Source: Siculibacillus lacustris (GTDB lineage Bacteria > Pseudomonadota > Alphaproteobacteria > Rhizobiales > Ancalomicrobiaceae). Taken from it: a DNA stretch of 64,000 nucleotides. The stretch is taken from assembly GCF_004328075.1 (NCBI RefSeq), contig NZ_SJFN01000024.1, positions 1-64,000 on the forward strand. Reading direction: 5' to 3'. Positions 9,616 to 18,556 of the stretch are shown one piece after another. Below the pieces are notes generated by a model. That model saw only the letters and a list, made by a program, of their open reading frames with translations. It did no database searches and had not been told where the DNA came from. How positions within the stretch are numbered: position 1 is the first letter of the stretch; every line of letters begins with the position of its first letter. The position numbers were made by a program, and so were the translations under genes.

Positions 9616-10565
9616 CGGCCGCCCCCGCGTTCGGCGCGCAGTTCCAGCGATCGGGCATAGAGCGTGCGGCGGTCGGCGCCGGTCAGGCGGGCGACTTCGG
9701 CCACCGCCGGACCGGGGGCGAGCCGGGCGAGCGCGGCGCGCAGCATGGCGTCGACGTCGGCTTCGCTGGTGGCGATCTCGGCCGGCGCGCCGACCATCAG
9801 CACCACCTCGCCCTTGACGGTGCGGGTGGCAAAGATCCCCGCGAGTTCGCCGAGGGTGCCGCGCACCGTTTCCTCGAAGGTCTTGGTGAGTTCGCGGGCG
9901 ACCACCGCCGGACGGTCGGCGCCGAGCACCGCGACCAGATCGGCGAGGCTCTCGGCGAGGCGATGGGGCGATTCGTAGAAGATCAGGGTGGCCGGGACGC
10001 GGGCCAGTTCCTCGATGCGGCGGCGACGGGCCTCGGCGCGGGCGGAGAGGAAACCGGCGAACAGGAAGGCGTCGGTGGGCAGGCCGGACAGGACGAGTGC
10101 TGCGAGCATCGCCGAGGCGCCGGGCACCGGGATCACCCGATGGCCGGCGGCGACGCAGTCGGCGACCAGGCGGTAGCCGGGATCGGAGACCAGCGGCGTG
10201 CCGGCGTCGGAGACCAGCGCGACCACCTTGCCCTCGGCCAGCGCGGCGAGAAGTCGCGGCCGACGCTCGCCGGCATTGTGGTCGTTGTAGGAGATCAGGC
10301 GATTGCGGATGCCGTAGCGGTCGAGCAGGACGCGGGTGGTGCGGGTGTCCTCGCAGGCGACGAGGTCGGCGGCGGCCAGCGTCTCCAGCGCCCGCAGCGA
10401 GACGTCGCCGAGATGGCCGATCGGTGTGGCGACGACGTGGAGGCCGGGATCGAGACGGTGGGCGGGAAAGGCGGCGGCACCGATGCGGAAACCGTGCCGG
10501 CCTTCGTCGCCGCCGGAGTCCTCGAGATCGTCGCGGTCGTCGGGGGTCGGCAGATCGTCGGTCAT
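9612..10565 (-). CDS. rsmI: 16S rRNA (cytidine1402-2'-O)-methyltransferase
   Basis: A 317-residue tetrapyrrole-methylase-fold enzyme that uses SAM to 2'-O-methylate C1402 in the ribosomal decoding centre. Signatures are [54 protein letters not shown] and FYESPHRL. The N-terminus carries an acidic extension of about 40 residues before the core. ATG 10565 is used; GTG 10598 would add 11 residues. Neither has a strong ribosome-binding site. It is divergent from the lipoprotein gene at 10739, an arrangement also seen for rsmI and lpoA-like genes in other proteobacteria. Confidence 0.95.
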   Translation of the reverse strand: MTDDLPTPDDRDDLEDSGGDEGRHGFRIGAAAFPAHRLDPGLHVVATPIGHLGDVSLRALETLAAADLVACEDTRTTRVLLDRYGIRNRLISYNDHNAGERRPRLLAALAEGKVVALVSDAGTPLVSDPGYRLVADCVAAGHRVIPVPGASAMLAALVLSGLPTDAFLFAGFLSARAEARRRRIEELARVPATLIFYESPHRLAESLADLVAVLGADRPAVVARELTKTFEETVRGTLGELAGIFATRTVKGEVVLMVGAPAEIATSEADVDAMLRAALARLAPGPAVAEVARLTGADRRTLYARSLELRAERGGGR

Positions 10566-10654
10566 CGGGGTATCCGGGAGGTGGGAGAAGGCTTTCACGC
10601 GGTTCGGGCGCGACGAGAAGCCCGGGGAAAGGCGCGTTTCAGTCGAAGGGCGTT

Positions 10655-10683
10655 TTGACTCGGGGTCTTGCTGGGGCCAAGAT
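10655..10683 (+). promoter_or_regulatory. Candidate promoter of the LpoA-like gene
   Basis: TTGACT (10655-10660) and CAAGAT (10678-10683) are separated by 17 bases in the divergent rsmI/lipoprotein gap, 55 bases before the chosen GTG start. The -35 matches five of six consensus bases and the -10 is weaker. Confidence 0.45.
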
Positions 10684-10738
10684 CGTCGGCAACAAACGCA
10701 TCGGATTTTCCGTATCGTCGAGAAGAGGTCGTCCTCCC

Positions 10739-11956
10739 GTGGTCCGCACCGAACGCCCCCTCACCGGCCGTCGCCGGTTCGTCGCTCTCGCGCTCGGCGG
10801 CAGCCTGGTCCTTGCCGGCTGCGGCAGCAACTTCGGCTCCGGTGGCCTGTCGAGCGGCGGTGATGCCTTCCCCGAGCCTACACCGACCACCCCGCCCCTC
10901 GCCAGTGGCGACACGATCGGCGCCGGTTCGGTGCGGGTCGGGCTGGTGTTGCCCAAGTCGGCGGGCGGGCAGTCGGCCCAGATCGCCGCGCAGTTGCGCA
11001 ATGCCGCGGAATTGGCGCTGAAGGACTTCCCCAACGCCGACATCCAGATCACCGTGCTCGACGACGCCGGCACCACCGAAGGCGGTCAGGCGGCGGCGTC
11101 GCAGGCGGTGGCCGAGGGCGCGCAGCTGATCATCGGACCGCTCAACGCGGTGTCGGCGCGCGGCGTCGCCGGGCCGGCGCGCGCGGCCGGCCTGCCGGTG
11201 GTGGCCTTCACCACCGACACCTCGGTGGCGACGCGCGGGGTCTATCTGATCGGCTTCCTGCCGGCGGTCGATGCCGAGCGCATCGTCTCCTACGCGGCCT
11301 CGCAGAACCGCAAGTCGGTGGCGGCGATCGTTCCCGACGACGCCTACGGGCTGGTGATCGAGGCGGCGTTCCGCGAAGCGGCGGCGCGCTACGGCATGCG
11401 GGTGATGGGGGTCGAACGCTACAAGGGCGATCCCGTCGACATGCAGACCAAGGCGGCGGCGATCGCCAAGTTCGGCGCGCAGATCGATTCGGTGTTCGTG
11501 CCGGATGCGCCGCAGAACGCTCAGGCGGTGGTCCAGGCGATGTTCTCGGCCGGGCTCGACCGCACCCGGGTCAAGCTGCTCGGTTCGGGCCGGTGGAACG
11601 ATCCGACCGCCTTCGCCTCGCCGGTTCTGGCCGGCGGCTGGTTCCCCGGCGCCGATTCGACCGGCATCGACGGGTTCCGCGCCCGCTATCGCGCCAGCTT
11701 CCAGTCCGAGGCCGGTCCCCTGGCGGTGCTCGGCTACGAGGCGGTGTTCCTGTCGGCGGGTCTGGTGCGCAACGCCGGAGCGCGGCCGTTCCGCGACGAA
11801 TCGCTCTTGTCACGCAACGGCTTCCTCGGGGTCACCGGCCTGTTCCGGTTCAAGCCCGACGGCACCTCGGAACGCGGCCTCGCGGTGTTCGAGATCGGCG
11901 GCGGCACGGCCCGGACGATTTCGCCGGCGCCGAAGCAGTTCCCCGCGGGGACGTGA
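10739..11956 (+). CDS. LpoA-like lipoprotein (penicillin-binding protein activator)
   Basis: A 405-residue lipoprotein with a periplasmic-binding-protein fold (Peripla_BP_6), of the group annotated as penicillin-binding protein activators. In gammaproteobacteria LpoA stimulates PBP1A from the outer membrane; whether alphaproteobacterial relatives do so is not established. The start GTG 10739 follows AAGAGG. The signal sequence ends in lipobox LAGC (Cys28), followed by a Gly/Ser/Pro-rich linker. The binding domain begins at VRVGLVLPKSAGGQSAQIAAQL and contains LIIGPLNAVSA and GLPVVAF. It is the usual divergent neighbour of rsmI. A transport role as a solute receptor is the alternative, but there is no permease nearby. 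Confidence 0.8.
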   Translation: MVRTERPLTGRRRFVALALGGSLVLAGCGSNFGSGGLSSGGDAFPEPTPTTPPLASGDTIGAGSVRVGLVLPKSAGGQSAQIAAQLRNAAELALKDFPNADIQITVLDDAGTTEGGQAAASQAVAEGAQLIIGPLNAVSARGVAGPARAAGLPVVAFTTDTSVATRGVYLIGFLPAVDAERIVSYAASQNRKSVAAIVPDDAYGLVIEAAFREAAARYGMRVMGVERYKGDPVDMQTKAAAIAKFGAQIDSVFVPDAPQNAQAVVQAMFSAGLDRTRVKLLGSGRWNDPTAFASPVLAGGWFPGADSTGIDGFRARYRASFQSEAGPLAVLGYEAVFLSAGLVRNAGARPFRDESLLSRNGFLGVTGLFRFKPDGTSERGLAVFEIGGGTARTISPAPKQFPAGT

Positions 11957-11968
11957 GACGAGCCGGCC

Positions 11969-12421
11969 TCACGCATTCTCGTCGATCACCTCCGCCAGGT
12001 CCCGCAGCGTCGCGCGCAGGGCGTCGAGACGCGCGCGGCCGAGGCGGGCGGCGGCGCGGGATTCTTCGCGTTCGCTGAGGTCGATCAGCGCCGCCCACAC
12101 CGCGTGGCCGCGGTCGGTCAGGCGGACCCGCTTGGCGCGGCGGTCGTCGGGGTCGCCGGCGATCGTCACATAGCCGAGATCGGCGAGCGCCTGGGCGAGA
12201 TAGGCCATGCTCTGCTTGGTCATGCCGGCGCGTTCGGCGAGATCGACGACCCGCGAGCCGCCCGGCAGGATGTAGCGCAGAACCGCGGAATGGGCCGGCC
12301 GCACGTCGGCGAAGCCGCGCGCCGCGAGGCCGGCATAGACCCGCGCCTGCAGCCGTTCATAGGGCCGCCGCAGCAGCGCCCCGAGGGTCGCCTGGGCCTC
12401 TGAAATCGTCGCTTCCGTCAT
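11969..12421 (-). CDS. MarR family transcriptional regulator
   Basis: A 150-residue winged-helix regulator. The DNA-binding region runs from about 40 to 110, with the recognition segment VVDLAERAGMTKQSMAYLAQALADLGYV followed by the wing DPDDRRAKRVRLTDRG (family-typical DxRxxR pattern). MarR proteins act as dimers that usually repress their own gene and a divergent target until a ligand or oxidant releases them. The divergent gap to the SnoaL-like gene is 69 bp and holds two inverted repeats, so autoregulation and control of 12491-13356 are likely inferences. The ligand is unknown. Confidence 0.92.
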   Translation of the reverse strand: MTEATISEAQATLGALLRRPYERLQARVYAGLAARGFADVRPAHSAVLRYILPGGSRVVDLAERAGMTKQSMAYLAQALADLGYVTIAGDPDDRRAKRVRLTDRGHAVWAALIDLSEREESRAAARLGRARLDALRATLRDLAEVIDENA

Positions 12422-12434
12422 CGCAGTCCCTATT

Positions 12435-12474
12435 GACAGACGTTCTGTCCATTTGTAGACAGTTCGTCTGTCTA
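12435..12474. promoter_or_regulatory. Double inverted-repeat operator between marR and SnoaL-like gene
   Basis: Two palindromes sit in the 69-bp divergent gap: GACAGA-CGT-TCTGTC at 12435-12449 and TAGACAG-TTCGT-CTGTCTA at 12456-12474. Their centres are 23 bp apart, about two helical turns. TTGACA at 12433-12438 could be the -35 of the rightward promoter and overlaps the first site. Their position suggests MarR binding. Confidence 0.65.
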
Positions 12475-12490
12475 TATAGGGAGACGGGGC

Positions 12491-12913
12491 GTGACGGAAG
12501 ACCCGACGGCGACCAATCTGGCGATCGTCGATGCCCACATCCGCGGCGAGGCCCGCGATCCGGCGTCGATCCTGGATCTCTACACCGACGACGTGGTGTT
12601 GGAGATGCCGACGCGCGGCCTGCGCTTCGAAGGCAAACCGGCGATCGAGGCCAATTATCGGCGGATGTTCGGGGCGATCGAGCTCCTGGAGATCGAGACC
12701 CTCGAGCGTTTCGCCACGCCGACCCGGGTGGTCGACGACAGCCGGGCGCGATTCCGGCTGGTCGGCGAGGGATTCGACGGCGCGCCGCTGCCGATCGGCA
12801 GTCTGGTGGAGCTGCGGCTCCTGCACGTCTTCCACATGCGCGACGGCGCGATCGCCCGCGAACAGGTGTTCGAAGGCTGGACGCGGATCGACCGATCCGA
12901 GGGTTTCACATGA
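12491..12913 (+). CDS. SnoaL-like / NTF2-fold protein
   Basis: A 140-residue protein with the pattern of the nuclear-transport-factor-2 superfamily (SnoaL-like domain). It has N-terminal helices, then DLYTDDVVLEMPTRGLRFEGKPAIEANYRRMF, and a curved sheet ending in the ELRLLHVFHMRDGAIAREQVFEGW segment. Such domains serve as small-molecule isomerases, hydrolases or binding pockets; no specific activity can be assigned. It starts at GTG 12491 after a GGGAGACGGGG tract. The next gene's reading frame begins within its stop codon region, so the two form an operon divergent from marR. Regulation by that MarR protein is inferred from the operator. Confidence 0.8.
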   Translation: MTEDPTATNLAIVDAHIRGEARDPASILDLYTDDVVLEMPTRGLRFEGKPAIEANYRRMFGAIELLEIETLERFATPTRVVDDSRARFRLVGEGFDGAPLPIGSLVELRLLHVFHMRDGAIAREQVFEGWTRIDRSEGFT

Positions 12914-12930
12914 AACGAGGAGGGGATTTC

Positions 12931-13356
12931 ATGGTTTCGAAGTGGTTTCTGCGCGTCGCGGTGCTGTTCGCGCTCGCCGGCATGGGGCTCGGCATCTTCA
13001 TGGCGGCGGCGGCCGACCACCGGCTGTCGCCGGTCCACGCCCATGTCAATCTGATCGGCTGGGTCGGGATGTTCCTGGCCGGGCTGTTCTACCGGACCCA
13101 TCCGGCCTCGGAGGGCCGCGCCGCGCGCTGGCATCTCGGCACGGCGATCGTCGGCCTGACGATCCTGGCGCCGGGCATCGCCGGGGTCCATCTCGGCCTG
13201 CCCTGGGGCGAGCCGCTGGCCGGAATCGGGTCGCTCTTGACGCTCGCCGCGATGGTGCTGTTCGCGACGATCGTGGTGCGCGGCACCGCGGCGCCGGCGA
13301 GCGAGCAGGTCGACTTCACGGCTCCCGGGCGAACGGCAGCGGCGCGCACGGCCTGA
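12931..13356 (+). CDS. Small four-helix membrane protein with oxidase-like His motif
   Basis: A 141-residue integral membrane protein with four predicted helices (about 5-27, 38-57, 73-92 and 96-117). The second helix starts with PVHAHVNLIGWVGMFLAG, which resembles a haem-ligating helix of cytochrome-oxidase subunit I/NorB-type proteins. Similar short proteins are annotated as cytochrome c oxidase subunit I-like in alphaproteobacteria, but their function is not known to me. ATG 12931 is preferred over ATG 12910 because AGGAGGGG lies just before it. The longer start would overlap the previous stop as ATGA. The tail is polar and Ala/Thr-rich. It is probably co-regulated with the SnoaL-like gene. 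Confidence 0.7.
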   Translation: MVSKWFLRVAVLFALAGMGLGIFMAAAADHRLSPVHAHVNLIGWVGMFLAGLFYRTHPASEGRAARWHLGTAIVGLTILAPGIAGVHLGLPWGEPLAGIGSLLTLAAMVLFATIVVRGTAAPASEQVDFTAPGRTAAARTA

Positions 13357-13379
13357 TGCGGCGAAGCGGTCGCCGTCGC

Positions 13380-14546
13380 TCACGCCGCGAGGTCGGCGAC
13401 CACCGCGTCGAGCACCACGAAACCGCCCGGCGTGGCGCGGACGCGGCGGCGGCCGTTCTCGTCGATCACCACCTCGACCATGCCGTGGTGGACCAGATCG
13501 GCGAGGCGGGCGGGATCGAGAACGCGGCCGGAGATCACCTCCCAGCGGTCGAGATCGATGCCTTCGTCGAGACGCAGGCCCATCAGCAGATATTCGTCGC
13601 CCTGTTCCTCGAAGGTGAGGAGATCGTCGGCGACCCGGGCGTGGCCGCGGCTCTCGACGGCGCGCAGCCAGGCTTCCGGGTTCTTCTCGTCGGCGGTGGC
13701 GCGGCGGCCTTCGGCCAGCGCGAGGCGGCCGTGGGCGCCGGCGCCGACCCCGACATATTCGCCGTAGCGCCAATAGACCAGATTGTGCCGGCATTCGGCG
13801 CCGGGCGCGGCGTGGTTGGAGATCTCGTAGGCGCGCAGGCCCGCCGCGTCGAGAACGTCGTGGGTGGCGTCCCAGAGGTCGGCGGCGGCGTCCATGTCGG
13901 GGACGATCAGCTTGCCGGCGCGGTGGAGATCGGCGAAGCGGGTCTCCTCCTCGATGGTCAGCTGGTAGACCGACAGGTGATCGGCGGCGAGATCGACCGC
14001 GGTCTTCAGCTCCGCGCGCCAGTCGGCGACGGTCTGGTCGGGGCGGGCGTAGATCATGTCGAAGGACATGCGCGGAAAGGTCGCACGCGCCAGGCGAATC
14101 GCGTCGAGTGCCTCGGCGACGTCGTGGAGGCGGCCGAGGCGCTTGAGATCGCGGTCGTTCAGCGCCTGGACGCCGAGCGACACGCGGTTGACGCCGGCGG
14201 CGCGGTAGCCGGTGAAGCGGGCGGCGTCGACGCTCGACGGATTGGCCTCGAGGCTGACCTCGACGTTGCGATCGACCGACCACAGCCCGCCGATGGCGTC
14301 TAGCACGGTGGCGACCGTCTCGGGTTCCATCAGCGACGGCGTGCCGCCGCCGAAGAAGATCGACGAGACGGTGCGGCCGGGGGTGCGCGCCGCGTCGTGG
14401 GTGAGTTCGGCGACCAGGGCGCGGGCGTAGCGGGCCTGATCGATCGGGGTCAGCCGGACGTGGCTGTTGAAATCGCAGTAGGGACATTTGGACGCGCAGA
14501 ACGGCCAATGGATGTAAACGCCGAAACCCGGCTCACCGGCACTCAT
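13380..14546 (-). CDS. hemW: HemW, radical SAM haem chaperone
   Basis: A 388-residue radical SAM protein of the HemW family (formerly called oxygen-independent coproporphyrinogen oxidase-like). HemW binds haem and delivers it to target proteins; it lacks HemN activity. The 4Fe-4S motif is CASKCPYC (Cys17, Cys21, Cys24), preceded by YIHWPF. Further motifs are SIFFGGGTPSL, EANPSS, RVSLGVQALND and the HemN C-terminal domain (GDEYLLMGLRL). The start MSAGEPGFGVYIHWPF agrees with the family. It is the last gene of the leftward rph-rdgB-hemW group, a widely shared order. Confidence 0.95.
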   Translation of the reverse strand: MSAGEPGFGVYIHWPFCASKCPYCDFNSHVRLTPIDQARYARALVAELTHDAARTPGRTVSSIFFGGGTPSLMEPETVATVLDAIGGLWSVDRNVEVSLEANPSSVDAARFTGYRAAGVNRVSLGVQALNDRDLKRLGRLHDVAEALDAIRLARATFPRMSFDMIYARPDQTVADWRAELKTAVDLAADHLSVYQLTIEEETRFADLHRAGKLIVPDMDAAADLWDATHDVLDAAGLRAYEISNHAAPGAECRHNLVYWRYGEYVGVGAGAHGRLALAEGRRATADEKNPEAWLRAVESRGHARVADDLLTFEEQGDEYLLMGLRLDEGIDLDRWEVISGRVLDPARLADLVHHGMVEVVIDENGRRRVRATPGGFVVLDAVVADLAA

Positions 14547-14657
14547 GGATCCACCTTCCCTGTCGCGACGACCGAGGTCGTCCGGCGGCGCGAATCGCCC
14601 ATCTCCCAGATTGCCCGATCCGCATGACCGGCGCTCGTCGGACGCGCCGGCGATCGC

Positions 14658-15281
14658 TCACAGACAGCGCGCGGCGAAGCGGGCGAAGGCCCGGGCGCGG
14701 TGGGACAGGCCCTCTTCGCCGGGTCTCAAGCCGTGTTTCTCCTCGGCGGTCATCTCGCCGAAGGTGCGGTCGTGGCCTTCCGGACGGAACATTGGATCAT
14801 AGCCGAAACCGGCGGTGCCGCGGGGCGGCCACACCAGCTCGCCGTGGACCTCGCCGCGCACCGTCTCGACGTGACCGTCGGGCCAGGCGAGGCACAGGGC
14901 GGCGACGAAATGGGCGCGGCGATCGCCCGATCCGTCCTGCTGCAGCAGTTCCTCGATCGAGCGCATGGCGCGGGCGAAGTCCTTGTCTTCGCCGGCCCAG
15001 CGTGCCGACAGGACGCCGGGCTGGCCGCCGAGCGCGGCGACGCAGAGGCCGGAATCGTCGGCCAGCGCCGGCAGGCCGGAGGCGATCGCCGCGGCCAGCG
15101 CCTTGATCGCGGCATTGGCCTCGAAGGTCGTGCCGGTCTCGTCCGGCTCGGGCAGCGCGAGCTCGCCGGCCGAGGTCGCCTCGATCCCGTATGGCGCGAG
15201 GAGATCGCGGATCTCGGCCAGTTTGCCGGCGTTGTGGGTGGCGACGACGAGTTTCCCACCTTCGAGACGACGTCGGGTCAT
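14658..15281 (-). CDS. rdgB: XTP/dITP pyrophosphatase (RdgB/HAM1)
   Basis: A 207-residue house-cleaning nucleotidase that hydrolyses dITP, dXTP and similar non-canonical purine nucleotides to monophosphates. Family motifs are [13 protein letters not shown] near residues 12-24, the [14 protein letters not shown] helix, [22 protein letters not shown] (active-site Asp pair), [12 protein letters not shown] and the C-terminal [11 protein letters not shown] 15281 has an AGGAG ribosome-binding site seven bases upstream. It lies 20 bp after rph and before hemW on the same strand, so an operon is likely. Confidence 0.97.
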   Translation of the reverse strand: MTRRRLEGGKLVVATHNAGKLAEIRDLLAPYGIEATSAGELALPEPDETGTTFEANAAIKALAAAIASGLPALADDSGLCVAALGGQPGVLSARWAGEDKDFARAMRSIEELLQQDGSGDRRAHFVAALCLAWPDGHVETVRGEVHGELVWPPRGTAGFGYDPMFRPEGHDRTFGEMTAEEKHGLRPGEEGLSHRARAFARFAARCL

Positions 15282-15301
15282 GCGCTCCTCCCTCCCCGCC
15301 T

Positions 15302-16015
15302 TCAGGCGATCGCCTGTTTCTGCAAGTCGACGAGCCGGGCGATGCCGCCCTTGGCGAGGCCGAGCAGGGTGCCGAGTTCGGCTTCGGTGAAGGGCTTGCC
15401 CTCGGCGGTGCCCTGGATCTCGACGATTCCGCCGGAGCCGGTCATCACGAAGTTGGCGTCGGTCTCGGCGGCGGAATCCTCGACGTAGTCGAGATCGAGC
15501 ACCGCCTCGCCCTTGACGATGCCGCAGGAAATCGCCGCCACGTGGTCTTTCAGGACCTCGGTCTTGATCATCTCGCGGGTGCGCATCCAGGTGAGGCAGT
15601 CGCGCAGGGCGATCCAGGCGCCGGTGATCGCCGCGGTGCGGGTGCCGCCGTCGGCCTGGATGACGTCGCAGTCGATCGAGATCTGGCGCTCGCCGAGCGC
15701 CTGCAGGTCGACCACCGCCCGCAGGCTGCGGCCGATCAGCCGCTGGATCTCCTGGGTGCGGCCCGAGGGCTTGCCGGAGGTCGACTCGCGGCGCATGCGC
15801 TCGTGGGTGGCGCGCGGCAGCATGCCGTATTCGGCGGTGACCCAGCCGCGGCGCTGGCCGCGCAGCCAGCCGGGGACGTTCTCCTCGAGGCTGGCGGTGC
15901 ACAGCACGTGGGTGTCGCCGAAGCGGACGAGGCAGGACCCTTCGGCGTGTTTGGAGAAGCCGCGCTCGAGGCTGACGGGTCTCAGTTCATCGGCGGCACG
16001 CTTCGACGGACGCAT
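15302..16015 (-). CDS. rph: Ribonuclease PH
   Basis: A 237-residue phosphorolytic 3'-to-5' exoribonuclease that trims tRNA precursors using inorganic phosphate. Clear signatures are [14 protein letters not shown] at the N-terminus, [72 protein letters not shown], and [21 protein letters not shown]. Its length equals family norm. It is divergent from hrcA, and the rdgB-rph-hrcA order is a classic alphaproteobacterial arrangement. Confidence 0.98.
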   Translation of the reverse strand: MRPSKRAADELRPVSLERGFSKHAEGSCLVRFGDTHVLCTASLEENVPGWLRGQRRGWVTAEYGMLPRATHERMRRESTSGKPSGRTQEIQRLIGRSLRAVVDLQALGERQISIDCDVIQADGGTRTAAITGAWIALRDCLTWMRTREMIKTEVLKDHVAAISCGIVKGEAVLDLDYVEDSAAETDANFVMTGSGGIVEIQGTAEGKPFTEAELGTLLGLAKGGIARLVDLQKQAIA

Positions 16016-16212
16016 GGGGGCGGGACCTCGGTACTTTTCGGGAGTTGGTCCCGATCACCTAGCCCGGCCGCGGCCGGGCGTAAAGGGCGGCGGCCGCCGC
16101 GGGACGATTTGCCGAGAGCGGGTGCCGGCCGGACGTCGGGGATTTGCCAGGACCGCGGCGGCGTGGTTCCATCGGCATCGCCCTCTCTCATCCCGAGGAT
16201 CCGTCGACGCCC

Positions 16213-17283
16213 ATGCCGACCCCGCCCTTGCCCACCGGTTCGAGTCTGGCGCAGATCGACGAGCGATCGCGCGAGATCTTCCGCCAGATCGTCGAAACCT
16301 ATCTCGACACCGGCGAACCGGTCGGCTCGCGCAATCTGTCCAAGCTGCTGCCGATGGCGCTGTCGCCGGCGTCGATCCGCAACGTCATGGCCGATCTCGA
16401 GCAGGCCGGGCTGATCTATGCGCCGCACACCTCGGCCGGGCGCCTGCCGACCGAGGTCGGCCTGCGCTTCTTCGTCGACGCGCTGCTCGAGATCGGCGAC
16501 CTCGGCGACGACGAGCGCCGCCGCATCGAGGCGGAGGTGCGGGCCTCGGCGCGCAGCCCCGAACAGGTGCTGACCGAGGCCAGCCAGATGCTGTCGGGCC
16601 TGTCGCGCGGCGCCGGGGTGGTGCTGTCGCACAGCGCCGATCTGCGCCTCAAGCACATCGAGTTCGTCCGCCTGGAGCCGACCAAGGGTCTGGTGGTGCT
16701 GGTCGGCGAGGACGGCACGGTGGAGAACCGGGTGATCGATCTGCCGCTCGGCCTGCCGCCGTCGGCGCTGATCGAGGCGACCAATTTCCTCAACGCCCAT
16801 ATCCGCGGCCGCACGCTGGCCGAGGCGCGGGCCGAGCTCGAGCGGCTGCAGGGCGAACGCCAGGCCGAGCTCGACCGGCTGACCGCGCGGGTGGTCGAGG
16901 CGGGGCTCGCCACCTGGGCCGGAGCGACCGAGGGCCGGCCGACCCAACTGATCGTGCGCGGCCGCGCCAATCTGCTCGAGGATCTGCGGGCGGTCGACGA
17001 TCTCGAACGGATCCGCTCGCTGTTCGACGACCTGGAGCGCAACCGCGACCTGATCGAGCTGCTCGGAGACGCCGAGCGCGGCCACGGCGTGCGCATCTTC
17101 ATCGGCTCGGAATCCAAGCTGTTCTCGCTGTCGGGGTCGTCGCTGGTGGTCTCGCCCTACCACGACAAGGAGGCGCGGATCGTCGGGGTGATCGGGGTGA
17201 TCGGCCCGACCCGCCTCAACTACGGCCGCATCATCCCGATGGTCGACTACACCGCCAAGCTGGTCGGGCGACTGCTGGGGTGA
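16213..17283 (+). CDS. hrcA: Heat-inducible transcription repressor HrcA
   Basis: A 356-residue repressor that binds CIRCE operators upstream of groESL or dnaK operons and is kept active by GroEL. It has an N-terminal winged helix with [37 protein letters not shown] and [19 protein letters not shown], then the GAF-like dimerisation region and a C-terminal part with [15 protein letters not shown] and [27 protein letters not shown] 16213 matches the usual family start; an in-frame ATG at 16144 would add 23 atypical residues. No CIRCE element was seen in the window. grpE, the usual next gene, is absent here; an AT-rich unknown follows instead. Confidence 0.96.
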   Translation: MPTPPLPTGSSLAQIDERSREIFRQIVETYLDTGEPVGSRNLSKLLPMALSPASIRNVMADLEQAGLIYAPHTSAGRLPTEVGLRFFVDALLEIGDLGDDERRRIEAEVRASARSPEQVLTEASQMLSGLSRGAGVVLSHSADLRLKHIEFVRLEPTKGLVVLVGEDGTVENRVIDLPLGLPPSALIEATNFLNAHIRGRTLAEARAELERLQGERQAELDRLTARVVEAGLATWAGATEGRPTQLIVRGRANLLEDLRAVDDLERIRSLFDDLERNRDLIELLGDAERGHGVRIFIGSESKLFSLSGSSLVVSPYHDKEARIVGVIGVIGPTRLNYGRIIPMVDYTAKLVGRLLG

Positions 17284-17317
17284 GGATGGGTGCTCCATAA
17301 TATTCAGTGGGCTTAAA

Positions 17318-17800
17318 ATGAAGAATATTATAGATATACTGTACGACCCAATTTCATTCAGAGCAAAAAAGCTGCTGTATCAGAAATTCTTGCCGCTGAT
17401 AGTTAGCGATCGATTGCAGATAATTCGACGCGCTAGATATATCATTAAGTTTTCCATTCTTTTATCTATTGTATTTTTAATAGTAAGCGTACTTTTGAGA
17501 TCTCCCCGATTCATGAATATGTCAGGCCTTCTTCTTGATTTTGCGGGCATCTCAAGAATATTTATAAGCGACGAATGGGATGATATTATAGGAAATTACA
17601 CCGATGAAAATAAATATCCTTTTGGTCCTCCTTCTTATATAACTCGCGAGATATTTATTGACGACGATCCAGAAATATTTGCGTCGAAAGATGGTGAATA
17701 CAAATCAATGCCGACCTCTCAACATCTGTATTATAATCGTGGAATAATACTTATTGCTGCCGGCTTTTTATTCCAATTCCTTTCTTCGCTATTTGGATAG
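17318..17800 (+). CDS. AT-rich two-helix membrane protein of unknown function
   Basis: A 160-residue protein in a stretch conspicuously richer in A and T than the surrounding DNA, with codons such as ATA, AGA and TTA that are rare in the neighbours. It has an N-terminal helix at about 43-61 and a C-terminal one at about 141-158. Between them is a soluble loop with a central YPFGPPSYITR motif and acidic clusters (DEWDD, DDDPE). I do not recognise a named family, though proteins with this architecture occur as isolated hypotheticals. It starts 34 bp after hrcA. The composition marks it as horizontally acquired, inserted between hrcA and hslV. Function unknown. Confidence 0.75.
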   Translation: MKNIIDILYDPISFRAKKLLYQKFLPLIVSDRLQIIRRARYIIKFSILLSIVFLIVSVLLRSPRFMNMSGLLLDFAGISRIFISDEWDDIIGNYTDENKYPFGPPSYITREIFIDDDPEIFASKDGEYKSMPTSQHLYYNRGIILIAAGFLFQFLSSLFG

Positions 17801-17816
17801 ATATTTTGAAATATGT

Positions 17817-17828
17817 AAATCGCGATTT
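17817..17828. repeat. AAATCGCGATTT palindrome
   Basis: A perfect 12-bp palindrome just after the AT-rich gene's stop and about 160 bp before hslV. It lies at the edge where composition returns to normal. It may be a regulatory site or chance; no terminator T-run follows. Confidence 0.3.
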
Positions 17829-17986
17829 GGCTTTGTTTCGCGACTTCAGGTCCCGCGAACGGTTTGAGGTCCACTCGTAAGGGGCTGCCGTCATTTGCAT
17901 CCCGCGTTGGAGTTCCTACATGTGGTCGACCGACGGGGCGCCCGGCGCCGCCGTCGTTCTCGTCCCCACGATCCGGAGCGCTTGCC

Positions 17987-18556
17987 ATGTCCGATTCTCC
18001 CGCCGCCGACGGTTCCGGCCCCGCATCCTGGCACGGCACCACCATTCTCGCGGTGCGCAAGGGCGGGCGCGTGGTGGTCGCCGGCGACGGGCAGGTGACG
18101 CTCGGCGCGACGGTGATCAAGTCGACGGCGCGCAAGGTGCGCCCGATCGGCAAGGGCGACGTGATCGGCGGCTTCGCCGGGGCGACCGCCGACGCCTTCA
18201 CCCTGTTCGAGCGGCTGGAGAAGAAGCTCGAGCAATATCCCGCGCAACTGACCCGGGCCTGCGTCGAACTGGCCAAGGACTGGCGCACCGACCGCTACCT
18301 GCGCCGGCTGGAGGCGATGATGATCGTCGCCGACCGCACCACCACGCTGGTGCTGACCGGCAACGGCGATGTGCTGGAGCCGGAAGAAGGCGTCGCCGGC
18401 ATCGGTTCGGGCGGGACCTATGCGCTGGCCGCGGCCCGCGCCCTGATGGATCAGGACCTCGACGCCGAGGCGATCGCCCGGCGCGCCATGAAGATCGCCG
18501 CCGAGATCTGCATCTACACCAACACCAACGTCGTGGTGGAGAGCCTGGGCGCATGA
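17987..18556 (+). CDS. hslV: HslV, ATP-dependent protease proteolytic subunit
   Basis: A 189-residue proteasome-beta-like peptidase that forms two stacked hexamers capped by HslU. A short propeptide ends at Gly17, exposing the catalytic Thr18 of [23 protein letters not shown]. Further landmarks are [44 protein letters not shown] and [19 protein letters not shown] 17987 is preceded by GGAG at about nine bases. The stop overlaps the next gene's ATG (ATGA), so translation is coupled to a membrane protein and then to hslU. Heat-shock control is expected from the family, but I cannot point to a convincing sigma-32 promoter. Confidence 0.97.
   Translation: MSDSPAADGSGPASWHGTTILAVRKGGRVVVAGDGQVTLGATVIKSTARKVRPIGKGDVIGGFAGATADAFTLFERLEKKLEQYPAQLTRACVELAKDWRTDRYLRRLEAMMIVADRTTTLVLTGNGDVLEPEEGVAGIGSGGTYALAAARALMDQDLDAEAIARRAMKIAAEICIYTNTNVVVESLGA

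Noticed and set aside
12903-12918. A TTTCACATGAAAC segment resembling parS.
   Set aside because: Only 13 of 16 positions match and the central CACGTG is broken (CACATG). It also lies across the stop/start junction of two genes.
16016-16212. Search for a CIRCE element upstream of hrcA.
   Set aside because: No TTAGCACTC-N9-GAGTGCTAA or close relative is present in the gap.
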